From Onchidella celtica (Eukaryota; Mollusca; Gastropoda; Systellommatophora; Onchidiidae), in contig OZ007567.1 in assembly GCA_963931925.1 (NCBI GenBank), positions 88,100,498-88,164,497 on the forward strand: DNA of 64,000 nucleotides. The letters run 5' to 3'. The notes below the pieces were generated by a model. The model did no database searches, was not told where the DNA came from, and saw only the letters and a list, made by a program, of their open reading frames with translations. How positions within the stretch are numbered: position 1 is the stretch's first letter; the number at the start of each line of letters is the position of its first letter. The position numbers and the translations under genes were made by a program. This document shows positions 12,975 through 25,269 of the stretch, in pieces.

Positions 12975-13185
12975 GTAATTGGGCAGTCTTATGCCAGAAC
13001 AAAGTCAAAATTGGGCAAAAAGCAAAAGTTGTATGTTGTGAGGCCCCGCGTGAGAAATAAAACCCAAACAATACAAAGCAAACTAAAGAGAAGGCAGAAA
13101 ATACACAAAATTTTCGGCTTTCGCCTTTTTGCTTATAGCCCTGCTGCGACCCCACAGTTTTTCTGTGGTTTTTATGATATTTCGT
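12975..13185 (+). repeat. dispersed repeat, AAAGTCAAAATTGGGC...CTGCGACCCCACAG family, copy 1
   Basis: The left block has GGCAAAAAGCAAAAGTTGTA, the right block has CCCTGCTGCGACCCCACAG. Both recur at 32430-32730, at 54850-55110 and, rearranged, at 57425-57530. No coding sequence. Confidence 0.65.
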
Positions 13186-14132
13186 CGATTTATGCCGGAA
13201 CAGTTTAAGTCCCCCAAAACTGGCATTTACTGTGATGTTGTGAATACAAACGCATACCGCGTTTTTTTTTAAATTCCCATACCAAGACTTCACATCAACA
13301 GCGGTTAAGAGTACTTGACTTAAACAACGTTGCATAGACAAGAGCGCACACCACACAGAAACAACTCACCGACATTGCTGTTTCATCTTTGAAACATCTT
13401 TTCCCATATAACAAAATCAACGGATCATCTCAAAATATCAGAAATTTGAAACAGATAGAAATGAATCCTGCACACGCATTTCCTGCATTAAACCCTGACA
13501 CGGAAATGGCATTCCGTCATCACAGAGGGACCACCATGGGCAGGACCCCAATTCTGTGCTTCACCGGACAGAAATGAGAATATTTCCGGCATGTCTAATT
13601 TAATTCACATGATTCAAATCTAAATGCTAATTTCTCCAGTTCGTCAGGGACTTGATCAAAGTCTCCACATTAAATTTCTCACTCACTATCATTCATTCAG
13701 AATGTGCTCACCAAATGTCCACTGAAATCTTCAAAGACATGATTCTCCAGCCTGAGGGCAATGCCGGTAAAGGTCAGCTAGCAAGGGGTTTGGACACTGC
13801 GGACGGCTCAACCCACAAAAGCTATGTCAAAAGAAAGGGCACAGTGGGTTAAAGGAAAAAATACCAGTTTTATTATTCTTTTCCAAGCTGATAGAAATCG
13901 ATAATGACCCCTCCCACATTACTTGACCATGTACACATACATGATAATTATGGCGTATGGTTGACCTCAGTGACACCTCTATGTGAACAATAGTGTATTA
14001 TTAACCTGGTCAATGGCCCTATGCTCTACCGCTGCTCTCTGTATATTTGAGTGGGTGCAAACCTTGCATTCTTACCTCTTGGAATTCTAATCACGCATGT
14101 TTTCAAGCTGAACGAACGAGCCTTTTTATGGG

Positions 14133-14467
14133 GCTGTTGTTATAAGTATCAGCGTTGTTGTAAGCGTTTTGCGCTAGCGGCGTGAAGGTATACGTACCTA
14201 TCCCTAACCCCGTCCTTATCCTCAACCCTGAATCTTACCGAATCCCTATCCCTGCCCCCCTGCCCTTTTTAACCAAAAGGACAGGAGGAAAACTAAAAGA
14301 AAATCTGAAAGAATAATTAACCATAATTTATTAAGGCTGTTGCCAAGGAGCATTTCGGGAGGAACTCTCTAGCTGTGGAGTCACAAAAGGTTTAAAATAC
14401 GTCCGCTAAGCGCAGAAACTTAGGGGGGGGGGGAGGGGGGGGGAGTGAAGTACGTACTTGTGACAAC
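14133..14467 (+). mobile_element. GTTGTTACAAGTACGTAC-family MITE, copy 2
   Basis: It starts GCTGTTGTTATAAGTATC and ends GTACGTACTTGTGACAAC. It contains the CCCTAACCCCGTCCTTATCC block and CATTTCGGGAGGAACTCTCT shared with the other copies. A poly-G expansion lies at 14420-14442. Confidence 0.75.
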
Positions 14468-16000
14468 ATCCTTTTTGTTCAGTTCATAGTGGAAACAGAA
14501 CTTTAAAAGTACATAATCTGTGAAAACAAAACTTCAGCTTTTTTTTTTTCAGCATGAAATATAAAATTTAATGACTGGGCTGTCTTTTCTAAATAGCAAA
14601 AACATGTTCCAGAAGATAACAGTAAAATAAGACTTTTCCACGAGATCACAAACAGCTGAATCGACAGGTGATAAACAACTGTGGCAAATACGAATGAAAA
14701 GTTGTTATGGCAATAGTAAAAAAAACACACACAAATCCACATAAACCAGATTGTGATAACGTAGAATATTTCCGTACATCAGGCAACTGTCTTCATTTTC
14801 ATTTTATTCACATCAATACTGATTACATCATTGTTAGTGAATGCCAATATTATCGTTCCCCGTGTTTTACTGGCGTGTTATTTTCTGTAACAGTAAAAAT
14901 TCCAACCTGTTGCAAGAATGAAGGCCTTCCCGTCTTTCCCGTTTCTGGGTTTGCTTGAATTGAGTACTGCCGTAATTCTGCCTGCCTTAAGAGGTTCCAA
15001 TGCTAACGACCGTCTATTGATGACAGAGGTGAGCGCCTCGGCTTTCTTTGTTACTATTAATATCACCTTGTTCCTACACAGAGCTGGCTGTCCAGTGAGC
15101 TGTTAGATTGCCAACAAGAAGTGTGCCGTAATATAAAATATGATGAATGGTCATTATTTAATGCATACTTTCATGTTTGTTGATGTATTTCTCTTTTTCT
15201 TTCTAAGGATCTTTAGGGCATCTCTGCCTCTACAATCGGCAGTCGATGAAGGCACCAACGGTTGCATAAATAACCGACAGTCTGAGAGTAATTTGTTATG
15301 AAAATCAATTGATGAGCGAGGCGACTTTTTTTTATGCCAGAATGGCAACTTCATATGAAATTCATGCGGCCCAGCCCAGCCCTTTTATTTCATATTATCA
15401 TTCCTTTGTTATACATTTACATTTGACTCTAATTATTTTAAAGAATCCATTAAGTCAGTTATGTCCGATCAGAGGACGAAGGCGAAGAAACAAAGGAATC
15501 TGTAGAGTAGGTCTCAACAGGCCAGACCACGATGAAGCAGACAGAAGATACAGTTTACACCTTGTAAAAAGAAGGCATTTAAAAAAAAAAAATTCACCTC
15601 TCGGCTTTGCCCGGGATCAAAATGCTTCGACCATTCTCTCACCGCATAACCGTACAACGCACACAATTCGATGACGTAGAACACACACCGGAATACTATA
15701 TTTCTGATCTTGTTAATTTGCATAGTTTTTAAAAATATGAATCGGCTTAGTAGCAAAACAATCCGACTTCTGCTCGGAGATTGCGTGATCTGCGATAATA
15801 ATATACTTGAATGTTCGTCGATCACCAATGGCTACCCCAACCCCTTTTGTCAATCTGACTACCGCCCACTAATACAAACTGACTAGACCTCACGCCCCCA
15901 GGTCCATCTGACTGTTGCATGTGTTGTCACTTTAAATTCGTGAACACCATACCAAGTTTTGTTTCGCAAACCTTCACCAGACGCGCTTTTTGGTAAACAT

Positions 16001-16054
16001 GTTGTACGGATATGCACTGTCCATATCCGTACAACACGCGTGTTGTACGGATAT
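16001..16054. repeat. triple alternating inverted repeat with a perfect 32-bp palindrome
   Basis: GTTGTACGGATAT occurs at 16001 and 16042, with its inverse ATATCCGTACAAC in between at 16023. The stretch 16023-16054 is a perfect palindrome without spacer, centred on ACACGCGTGT. Confidence 0.9.
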
Positions 16055-16167
16055 ACTCTTCCTTTCTCTAAACCGATTCGCCCGCAAATAATTGTCCCTG
16101 CATAAGTTTTCCCACATCTGCAATCTCACCGTCCAAAATACATTCACGCTTTCCCCCAAAAAGCTCT

Positions 16168-16266
16168 TGTTAGGTTAGGGGACCGTAGTCAACTGACACA
16201 GCCGAGTAGGGAATATTGAGTTGTGTTCAGGTATAGCTTATAAAAAAATGTAAAATAGCCCTAACA
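16168..16266. mobile_element. TGTTAGGGGG-family short MITE, copy 3, diverged
   Basis: 99 bp with ends TGTTAGGTTAGGGGACC and ATAGCCCTAACA and the shared GGGAATATTGAGTTGTGTTC interior. More diverged than the copies at 33670 and 54896. Confidence 0.55.
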
Positions 16267-16358
16267 ACAGCCTTCGCAAAATAGTGACGCGCCAGGACGT
16301 GTCTTCTTAAACGAATGTCTTTCAGCTAAAACCATCACCGTTTGCACTCAAAGTCTAC

Positions 16359-16557
16359 CCCGAGGCACATGATACCGAGACGTATCAATTCGTCATATTC
16401 AGTCCGTAGACTTGCTCGCGTACCATGAATGTCAACAATGCAACAATTCGCACAACACCCCTTCATGACTGACAGAAAAAGATTAGTGCTTCTCGTATTT
16501 GTGGACATAATATATTGAAAGAAGGAATGGTTCGTCCAGGTATTTCTGTGTCTCGGG
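16359..16557 (-). mobile_element. CCCGAGACACAG-family MITE, copy 1
   Basis: Inverted termini CCCGAGGCACATGATACCGAG and TATTTCTGTGTCTCGGG are flanked by TCTAC on both sides (16354-16358, 16558-16562). The minus strand has an open frame including KGCCANCCIVDIHGTRASLR that recurs in the other copies. The superfamily is not assigned. Confidence 0.75.
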
Positions 16558-17279
16558 TCTACCAAAACATGATAATATTGTATGGCTACATTTGATGTGT
16601 TTTGTTCCGGCGGCATCAACCCAGAAACATAATAGATACAGAACGCACTGTAACCACATTATAAATCGGTCACTTTTTATTAATATTTTATTCTCCATTA
16701 TGCTCATTCTCTCTTCACACACAGACGACGTTATCAACTACCTGAATTGATGTGTCCTCAAATATTTGTTGTGCAATTCCGGGAGTAATTTGCCCCACTC
16801 CCCTGTGCACAAAAAATGCACATCATTCCCGCAATTATCAATCTCAAACGCCCACGCGTACGCACAGCGGCGCTGAAAAACTCGCACACACTGACAGGTG
16901 CAGCTGTAATCCCTTCCACAGGCACAAAGAGAGAAAAAAAAACCTGCACCAATACGAGCCACAATCTGGTGTGATTTTTTTTCAGTGCAGTACTCACTTT
17001 CCGGGGAGCTGGCTAAGATCAGGTCGTGCTCACTAGCAGTTATAATTATGTTAATTCATCATCGAATATGTACCGGCTGCCGTTCTGAAGTTTCATCTAA
17101 TTCGATACGGATTTGCTACACTAATTTTTGAATTTTCTCATATGAAAACAACAACAGCAACACAAAAATAACAACAATAACAACAACAACAACAACAAAC
17201 GACTAAGTCCTTCATCCGAAATGAGTCCAAGACCATTTGTCACCTCATGTTTTATTAACATTCGCTGCGGTAAGCCGAA

Positions 17280-18540
17280 TAACTGGGGTACGGAAGACTG
17301 AGCTGGTTTTTCACCGGTTATGCAACGCATTGCGCAATAAGCCGCCGACCCCTGTTGGAAAACTGAGCCGGTTTTTTGTTGTAGATATCGACTATGTTGT
17401 TTCCGAACTTTAGATCGATTAGCTTGATGTACCAACCCTAAAGCACTGGACTGTATAAACATGATAGATCTTTGGATAGACTCAGTATGCTAACACACAA
17501 CAGGAACAGTCACAAACTGACTGTGCGCGCGCGCCTAACACAACCCAATAGGCTAGCCATGCTTTTCGCCTGTCGACGCTCCTTCCCAGAGACTACAATA
17601 AAAGCCTGTCAGTTTCATATCGGTCAAGCATGGTACCGAAAACTCCAACAATTGAACTATCTTCTGAGCATAAGTCTACCAGTGAAACTGCAATGTGGCT
17701 AAAATCATTTTTTGGCTTACCGGCTCATGAGCCTAGTGAAGTACAAGATTGCTTTGCTTTTGTCATCATGACCCAGTGCCCAGACCAGGATGATGACAAA
17801 CCCACAGTGTTTTCAGACTATGTTTTTGACAACTTCATTTCTTCAACTGCCAGATACCCGCCCAGCTAGTGGACTTGTCTTGAAAGTTCCGTCAGAACGA
17901 CCAATGCATGCGAAAGTTTCCATAAACATTTTGCAAGACACTTTACATCGCCGCATCCAAACATATTTCTATTCATCGAAAAACCCGCAGAAGAACAGCT
18001 ACGAACTGACATAAAGGCCAGATCATCCTATCAGTACCACAATGTTCCTGTGAGACGCTTACGTGAGCTTGAGAGAATTAGGGAGACCCTCATTACTGAG
18101 TACAATGAGCAAAGGCTGTCCCAGGCAGAGGTTGTGCACAAAGTGGCTCTCAAGATGCTACCCGTCAAGTTGTCAGGCCCCTTATAATATTTTTTAGCAA
18201 TTTTTAGCATGGTTTTAACAGGTCTCAATATAAACATTATCCTGCTCAAAATCCGACTTCCACCTCCCCATGGTGAGCAGGGGGCAACACGTTTCAAGAC
18301 CGTTTCAATCAGCTGTTATTATTAGGCTACATGCAGTTAATTCTTACAAAATTCACCGAAAAATAAAAAGCAAAGAAACAGTCTCGATAAGTGGATAACG
18401 GAAGAGGTTGACTAGTCGTTAGAAAAATTAAGTATCGATATGCCAAAAACCGGCTCAGTCTTCCAACAGCTTTTACGAGCTACCTTTGAAGTTTTGAACA
18501 ATAGGATGAAAAATCCGGCTCAGTTTTCCGGTACCCGAAT
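17280..18540. mobile_element. MULE element remnant with nested inverted repeats
   Basis: Inner inverted repeats are 17354-17377 and 18444-18467, both around the core AAACTGAGCCGG (one mismatch over 24 bases). Outer repeats with the same core lie at 17288-17313 and 18505-18532. Each end therefore carries the motif twice, with the transposase remnant in between. MULEs commonly have long or repeated termini. The exact outer limits and target duplication could not be fixed by eye. Confidence 0.6.
17551..18187 (+). pseudogene. Mutator-like (MULE) transposase pseudogene
   Basis: Pieces of a MULE transposase domain lie in order. RSFPETTIKACQFHIGQAWY with RKLQQL is the family F-P-x-x-x-x-K-x-C-x-F-H motif. 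SETAMWLKSFFGLPAHEP and CFAFVIM follow in another frame after a frameshift near 17645-17690. Then VRTTNACESFHKHFARHF is the R-T-N-N-x-x-E-x-W/F-H motif near the domain end. An in-frame TAG interrupts at 17867-17869 and the frame ends at 18185-18187. The N-terminal catalytic Asp region is missing. It is a dead copy enclosed by inverted repeats. Confidence 0.75.
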
Positions 18541-18944
18541 AACTTGCTCGCGGATTTTCGCTTCTCTAGGGAAAGCCGAATATTCGGCACGAGTGGATAC
18601 CGATTTTCCAACACTAACATCTAAGCCAACTTCTCAAAATATTGAATTCCATCCTGGTTCATTGTTTTTCCTGTATTGTAATGTCTATTGTATTATGTCT
18701 TGTGTTTATACTGAGTGAATACGAAACATCTAAATTTCAACTAGATAGTATTGAGAGTTCCCGTCCACAGCCACAAAAGTTACTGTAGGGAATGGGTCTC
18801 TTTTCACCTCATTTCTTTCTCCCTTCTCCCCCCCCCTCCCCCGCCAAGAGCACTAAATTCACCACTATCAAAAGCTGTGAATAATGACAAAAGTAAGAGC
18901 AGCAATAGCACGAAGCAGAAAAACAACTAGGAGTAAAAAATTAG

Positions 18945-19267
18945 GCTGTTGTTACAAATACGTACGCAACCCAAGTGTTTTGCGCCAGGGGCGCGTACGT
19001 ATACGTACCTATCCCTCACCCCGTCCTTATCCTCAACCCTAAATCTGATCGAATCCCTAACCCTGGCCCCCTATCCTTTTATCCAAAAAAAAAAAAAAAA
19101 AAAGGAGGAAAACAAAGAAAATCTGAAAGAATAATTAATCATAATTAATTAAGGCTGTTGTCAAGGAGCATTTCGGGAGGAGCTCTCTAGCTCTGGAGTC
19201 ACAAACGGCTTTAAAATACATACTCCTAGAGCAAAAACCTTGGGGGACGTACGTACTTGTAACAACA
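18945..19267 (+). mobile_element. GTTGTTACAAGTACGTAC-family MITE, copy 3
   Basis: It starts GCTGTTGTTACAAATACGTAC and ends GACGTACGTACTTGTAACAAC. Internal CCTCAACCCTAAATC and CCCTAACCCTGG tracts match copy 2. A poly-A run sits at 19085-19103. Confidence 0.8.
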
Positions 19268-21965
19268 TAAAAAAATATTATAGTAAAGTGAAACAGCATA
19301 ATAATGTACATCATGATGTCTATAACAGGCTTTAAATATCATTACCTCCGAAAAACAACAACAAAAGAGGTTAAGCCCGATGGTAACTATGACTTCGGTG
19401 GCAAAACACACTGAAGCTGCTCCAGACATACATATAGTTAACTTATTCACTGTCGTTAAGAGAATATCCGTGCAGATGGATTTGGGAAGAAAGCATATAG
19501 AAAACACAAAAGAAAATGTGACAAAATTTACAGGAAAGACACAAAAAAGGAACAAAAAGAAATATTGATTGAATGAAGAACATGAAAATAACTGCAGATA
19601 TGTCTTAGCCAAGAGGAGGATCACGAAAGGCCATCTGAAGATGAAAGGCGAATTTCTTTCTTTTCACTCAGTGCTTGCAATTTGCTTTCTTTAAAACTTA
19701 TACTTCAAGATTGATATTCAGATCTGACAGATTTAACAAAAAAATTACAACGAATGAACAAAAGGCATGAAGGATCCCTCCCACAAACATCCAAACACAA
19801 AGAAACAACAACAACAACAACAACAACAACGGCCTCTCCAGTATGTAAATAGATACATTAACAAATAAATAAACTAAAATCAGCAACAAAAACAACAATA
19901 ACCAAAGAACCACGGTAAGCATAGCAAAACAACAGCAAACCTTTTAACACTGATGACAACCGTTTTTTCCTTTCTTTCCAATCACAACATGAAATGTTTC
20001 ATACAAACGGTTTGATAAGAATGCAAATCACATCAAACTAAATGGCTGTATACTAGAAAAACACAGTCCTAATGATAGAGTCCAGTTTATGCTGTGGAAC
20101 ACTCACAGCGAAAATTTAAAATGACAAATCGTAGGAATGGTGTTTTGGTTTAGATTGTACATGAAAGAAGAAAAAAGAAAGCAATCTCATAATGACAACG
20201 AGGTAAACCTTCTTTGATGTTCAGCTTCGGATAAAGATATAATTCGGTGCCTAAGTTCATTTTTTCTTCTTAATAATACTGTAGATGTTATATTTAAAGT
20301 CACCATCAGAATACTTACAGTATGAATAGGTTGTGCGCATAGGATCGATGTGGATACGAAGTTATGTCCACTCAACCATACTCCTGATGTCTGTGCCTTG
20401 AAGCGTCTGTGTTTGATTGGCCTTTGTGTTACACACACGGACTATCCAGATGTCATACACGACATTTGGACCAACGCTCTGACGTATGGCACCGCCAACC
20501 GAAACTTCCCGGAGCCCAGACCGATGTTCGCACGTGAAAACGTTAATACGACGTGATTGGTTGGCTGGAATCTTGGCGCGTGCCGGCATTGAAAGCGTAC
20601 AGGGGGGAATGGGGCGTTAAACAGGCATAATTTCTAGTTAACGGATTCAGGCACTTTTGCAGGATTGCTTGATGGTGGTGCCATCTTTATAAATTCCAAA
20701 GGATGAAGGTTAAATGGAGAAGGAAACAATTTTCACAGGAAAAAGAAAAAGGAGAAAGATTTATCCGTAAAGATGTCCATTTTTAAGTTTCTCTTGTTCT
20801 CCCCTTGAAAATCATCAGAATTACCATTTGAGATGGGAGCCAGTGATTATTCAGATTCTAGGTATTAGATACGACGTGTTTACGCCATATCTCTTTTATA
20901 CCATAAACACATTTGAGGATTAAACGCTTAGCAACACGATAGTTCAAGCATTCCCAATTTGGCAAGGCCACTGTTTCCAGCATTGTCTTTAGTTTGCAGA
21001 CTCGCGCGAATGTGACATGTAAATATTACGAACCAGCGAATTACGATAAACTTAATGTGAGTAGGCTGATTGAGGTTTTAAAAAGTCCTGTATTCCGTCA
21101 TGAGTATGTTCTGATAACCAAGCTTCTGTTCTTACTAATGACCAAAATAAATGCCATCGCTCATGAGATCAATGAAGCATCCACCCACTCCCCCAAAGAC
21201 ATAAACTACTCTATCTTTAGTTACAGGAGCCAGAGAGCAGTGACTTGACTTGAATAAATTATAATAAATTGAGTGATCGGTTTGCTCAGTTGGGGTATGT
21301 CAATATGAAGAACAAAAAATAAAAATGAAATTGCTTTTGACTTAAAACTCGCTAGATAACCATGTTTTTTTCCAGTCCTCCCCCCCCCCCCCCCCACCCC
21401 ACACTTTCACCTTTCTTAAAAAATAAATGAAAGAAATGTTAAAGAAATGTGTGATACCAAAGCATTTAAAATACTTTTCATTTATATCTATCAACAAATA
21501 GAATGCATTCACACAAACACGTTGTTTTTGACACTTTAATGTACACTTCACACCAGAGTAACTGTGAGCAAATTTCATAATAAAGCTCGTGCAACAATAG
21601 ATACAAAGCTGGATCGTTTGCCAAGGCAAATCAAATAATATGCCCAAGAAAAACATGAAGTAAAATCTTTTTCTCTCTTTCCTCCAATGAAGAAAACATA
21701 ATTATGTTACTGATAACTTCTCAAAAGTTCACATCTGTTATAGTTCCGAAGGCCGTTATTATGACATAAATGGCATAACATTTTGCACAGCATGAAGTAT
21801 TATTTGGCGAGAGAAGACATCTCAATTTGTACTGCCTAGCGGGTTTCGGGAAATTGTTTCACAAAACGCTGCAGAATGTAAATAATTATCTATTTGAAAG
21901 TCCTGAAGGGCATGTCTGAAGATGATTTTCAGCATGTTTTCCTACCATGTTTTGTAATCTTCATG

Positions 21966-21999
21966 CAAATCTGTTTGTCTGTCTGTCTGTTTGTCTGTC

Positions 22000-22030
<31 letters not shown>

Positions 22031-22145
22031 TTTACCGTCTGGCTCTCTGTCTGCCTGCCCCTCCGTCCACCTGTTGGTCTGTTAGTGTATCTGTCTGTTT
22101 GTCCGTCTGTCTGCCGTCTTTCTGTCTGTCTGTCTGTTTGTCTGA
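21966..22145 (+). repeat. TCTG/TCTA microsatellite
   Basis: Interrupted TGTC and TATC units. It accounts for the Ser/Val/Cys/Leu-rich frames in this interval. Confidence 0.9.
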
Positions 22146-22299
22146 TTTTGCAAATCTGTTTCCACCATTTTTCGACTTTCCACTCTGTCCATACCAGCAT
22201 GACACCAGATCTCAACGGAGTAAACTATACTCTTTCAGGTGAATTCTCTCAACATCACATTTTAACGCAAAAAAATCTGTGCACCACAGCTATTTTTTG

Positions 22300-22755
22300 T
22301 CTTTGTATTTTGTATACTTAAATCTCATTTGGGAAATTTGTCTTAGTGTCATTGCAGCCCAGTTACAACTAGAGCAGATACGTCGTCGACACTGTGCAGC
22401 GCCGGTCTGCGTCTTTTTTCAGTTGGGGGGGGGGGGGTGGGGGGAGGAGGAGAAAGGAGTGGTAGGTTTTTTGTCTTTTTTTTTAAATTTTGCCCAGGGA
22501 GCGGCCTGTTCATCATCCTCATCTCGATTTCTGACTGCCATGGTATCGTTAACGCGCGCAACGTGCACGTCATTGGCCTTCCGAGTTTTTCGTCCTTATC
22601 CGAGATGACTAGGTTGTCAATCCTACCTACCATAGGATCAGGAACAGAAAAATATGAGAAAAATCCCCAAAGTCCAATATGCCTTCACCTGCTGGGAATC
22701 GAACCCGGTACCTTCGACATGAGAGGCGAGCATCTTGCCTCCAGACCACGTCACA
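22300..22755 (-). mobile_element. tRNA-derived SINE, copy 3, nearly full length
   Basis: Read on the minus strand: A box TGGTCTGGAGGCAAGATG, B box GGTTCGATTCC, body with CATCTCGGATAAGGACG, a poly-C region (22424-22443), and the tail CTCTAGTTGTAACTGGGCTG ending near AAATACAAAG. The best copy for defining the family. Confidence 0.8.
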
Positions 22756-24170
22756 TACAGAGCTTGTGCAGTAAATGCCAAACCAAATAGGACCGACGTG
22801 ACCTTTGAGTGCAGACCGAAAAAAGAAGTCTCAAACAGGACTGAAAGATGAACTGGAAAAACTGCGGGGGATGAATGTAGGCTGTATTTGTTCTGTAATG
22901 GATACCAAAATGTCTAATGTCTCAACATTGGCCCATGGGGCAATGTCTTAATCAAGCTAAGAGTTTTCTCTGAGTCTTGCCCAAATAAGTCTACTTTGAC
23001 ATGGCTATCTCATTCTGACGAAGTAGTAAGTCAGACCAAAGTATTAGATCAAAGACGTTTGTAAATTACCCATTTAAGCCGGTGAAAATCAGAGGAATTT
23101 TATCAGTTATTATTTTTATGTACTCTAGTTTATCTACTGAGTGCAAAAATCTTTCCGCTGGAGGAAAAATGTTGGCGGAATTTTTCTGTAGATATAAACA
23201 TTAATTTGTATTACAATTTTCATAAGTACATAAAATGCGAAACCACCAGGTATGCAAACCCATTTCGATAAGTGCGAGCCAAGGCCCCCAGGTAGTCCGG
23301 CCTTGAACCACTGCAAGGTTATAGTGTGCAAGAAAAGATAAGGATACTATAACGGAGCCCTAGAAGTATGGGTATGGCAAAACTGGACGGTACAGTCCGG
23401 GTATATGATGACTGTGGATTCACGAAAGCCACAAAACTTTCAATCTTTCTTCAGGTGTAAGCACAGAAAGGAAACAAAGAAGAGTCGCGCATTATAATTA
23501 TACAGTTTAGGAACAGATGAATGAGTAAATAATTATATTGATAGAGTGTAAATTCAGGGACTCGGTGAGGTGCAGAAAGCAAACCGAGGGACTGAAAACA
23601 ACAATATCATCAACAGCAACAACAACAACCACAACAACAACAACAACGACACGACAACGTAACAACAACAAAAACAACAACTAGAACACAACAAAAAATG
23701 ATGGTGAAACTTTGATAAAGCTAATTTTAAGAAGGGGTGGGGGTGGAGGAATCTATGAATTGGGAGTATGCAGGGGTGAGGTCTGGCAGGCTAATGGGAG
23801 TAACAGGATGAATGAATGAAAGGAAGACAGACTGAAATGGTACTTACCATCTTCTTGGTTGCACTTGTGACCTGTCAGATATACACTGGGTAGCTGCCCC
23901 CCCCCCTCCTCCTCCCTCCATGTGCTTATATTCTTTTAATAGAGTTCTGATCCATTTCGTTGGCAAATGTCAGTTTTTACTCCAATATTAGATCTATTAT
24001 TCTGATTTGAAACTGAAATCGTTTTGGAATCTTGAAGACTGGTATCATCGAGGATAATTCTGTTGGTAGTCGAGTAGCGTTGAATTAATCTTATATAATA
24101 TACGTGGGAATGTTATGTGCTTTTATGTGTTACGCATGAGTCTTGCGTGGCCTTTGCCCGCCACGAGTAA

Positions 24171-24949
24171 AGGTCGAGACAGATTAGACCCACACTCACA
24201 ATTCACACTACTTCCACATTTTATGTGGTTGAACCGTGAAACGAATGTGATGTGAAACCTCAAGCAGAGTGAGTTCATAAGCCGTTCTCACTGGCCCGTC
24301 TCGAGACTCGTATCTGACACGGCTCATTTCCGTTCAAGATGCCGTCAACAGTTGTCGATGTTTCTTGTTTGAGACTCATGATGCTTTATTGGCTCAAGAG
24401 AAGGAAAGCTTACAGAAGAAGATATTGGGTCCACAGCATTTTCAAAAGAAGTCTAATGTATAGAGAATGCCACCACCTTCTTGAAGAAGTGCTGAGAGAC
24501 ACAAAAAAATAAATAAATAAATGCCTGAGCTATTTACGAATGACACCAGCAACTTTTCATCTGTTGCTGGAGATGATATCGCCCTTTATTGAGAAACAGG
24601 AAACCAATTTCAGGAAGCCGTTCTCACCCACTGGTATCACACTGAATTTGAAAAGAACAACAACACAATCATGTGTCGATCGACTACGCCCCCCCCCCCC
24701 CCCCCCGGTCGTCATTGCGTCATCCTTCCCGGATGAACCGAGGACGACATTTAGTGCAGCGGTAAAAATGTAATCACGGTCCGTCCGTGTGTGGAAGATG
24801 AGGAGACACCGTGGACTTTCAAACGGTTGTTTGTAGGCTGCACTCCGCTCGCTTACAACGGTTTTATAGAGTTTTTGTGCAACCGGTGAGGAAGCAGTGA
24901 GGAAGCAGTGTGAAGTTGTACGAAATGTGAGTTCACTCTGTCTCGACCC
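24171..24949 (+). mobile_element. PIF/Harbinger element, decayed, with TIRs and TAA duplication
   Basis: Termini AGGTCGAGACAGA and TCTGTCTCGACCC are inverted repeats, with related subterminal sequence (CACACTACTTCC near one end, its counterpart near the other). TAA flanks both sides (24168-24170 and 24950-24952), the TWA target duplication expected of PIF/Harbinger. Inside, about 24382-24660 on the plus strand encodes a transposase start, RRRYWVHSIFKR, CHHLLEEVLRD, then a TAA stop at 24508-24510, then YLRMTPATFHLLLEMISPFI. The rest of the transposase is gone and a poly-C run lies at 24689-24706. Confidence 0.75.
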
Positions 24950-25269
24950 TAAGCAGAGATGTGCTTATTGGAGGTGGGGTGAAATTGTTGCATGAGGCCA
25001 AGCATGAGTTGTATGCTGACGGCTCTCTGTGTTTTTGTAAGTGAGTGGAAAAACACGTGTTTGCCCCCAGCCTATTTAGGGGGGAGGCTTTTTCTTCACG
25101 GGGTCCACAATTGAGCAACCGTCCTACAGTGACACGTTTGCTGTACTGGTAGTCCTGTTGTTCGCTCCACCTGGGTGCCGCTATTTTACTGGTTACTGTG
25201 TGTGAGTTGTCAACGTTGGAGGGGCAGCCGTGAATGTAAACATGGACCCGGCTGTCGGCATTGGACAAC

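Larger units (their letters stand above)
12004..17279. other. no gene seen; MITEs and a palindrome
   Basis: It holds the dispersed repeat at 12975, MITEs at 14133, 16168 and 16359, and the palindrome at 16001. Remaining open frames of up to about 140 codons show no family motif or splice structure. Confidence 0.4.
19268..24167. other. no gene seen; simple repeats and one SINE
   Basis: CAA-type repeats near 19805 and 23610-23690, poly-C at 21378-21396, a TCTG tract at 21966, and the SINE at 22300. No recognised coding sequence. Confidence 0.4.

Noticed and set aside
14878..15106. Exon-like block with a GTGAGC donor at 15029
   Set aside because: The block after the only good acceptor has stops in all plus-strand frames; the minus-strand frame lacks splice signals.
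22690..22755. tRNA gene with A and B boxes
   Set aside because: The same tRNA-like head is repeated as the start of a dispersed SINE with a shared body; no complete cloverleaf is evident.
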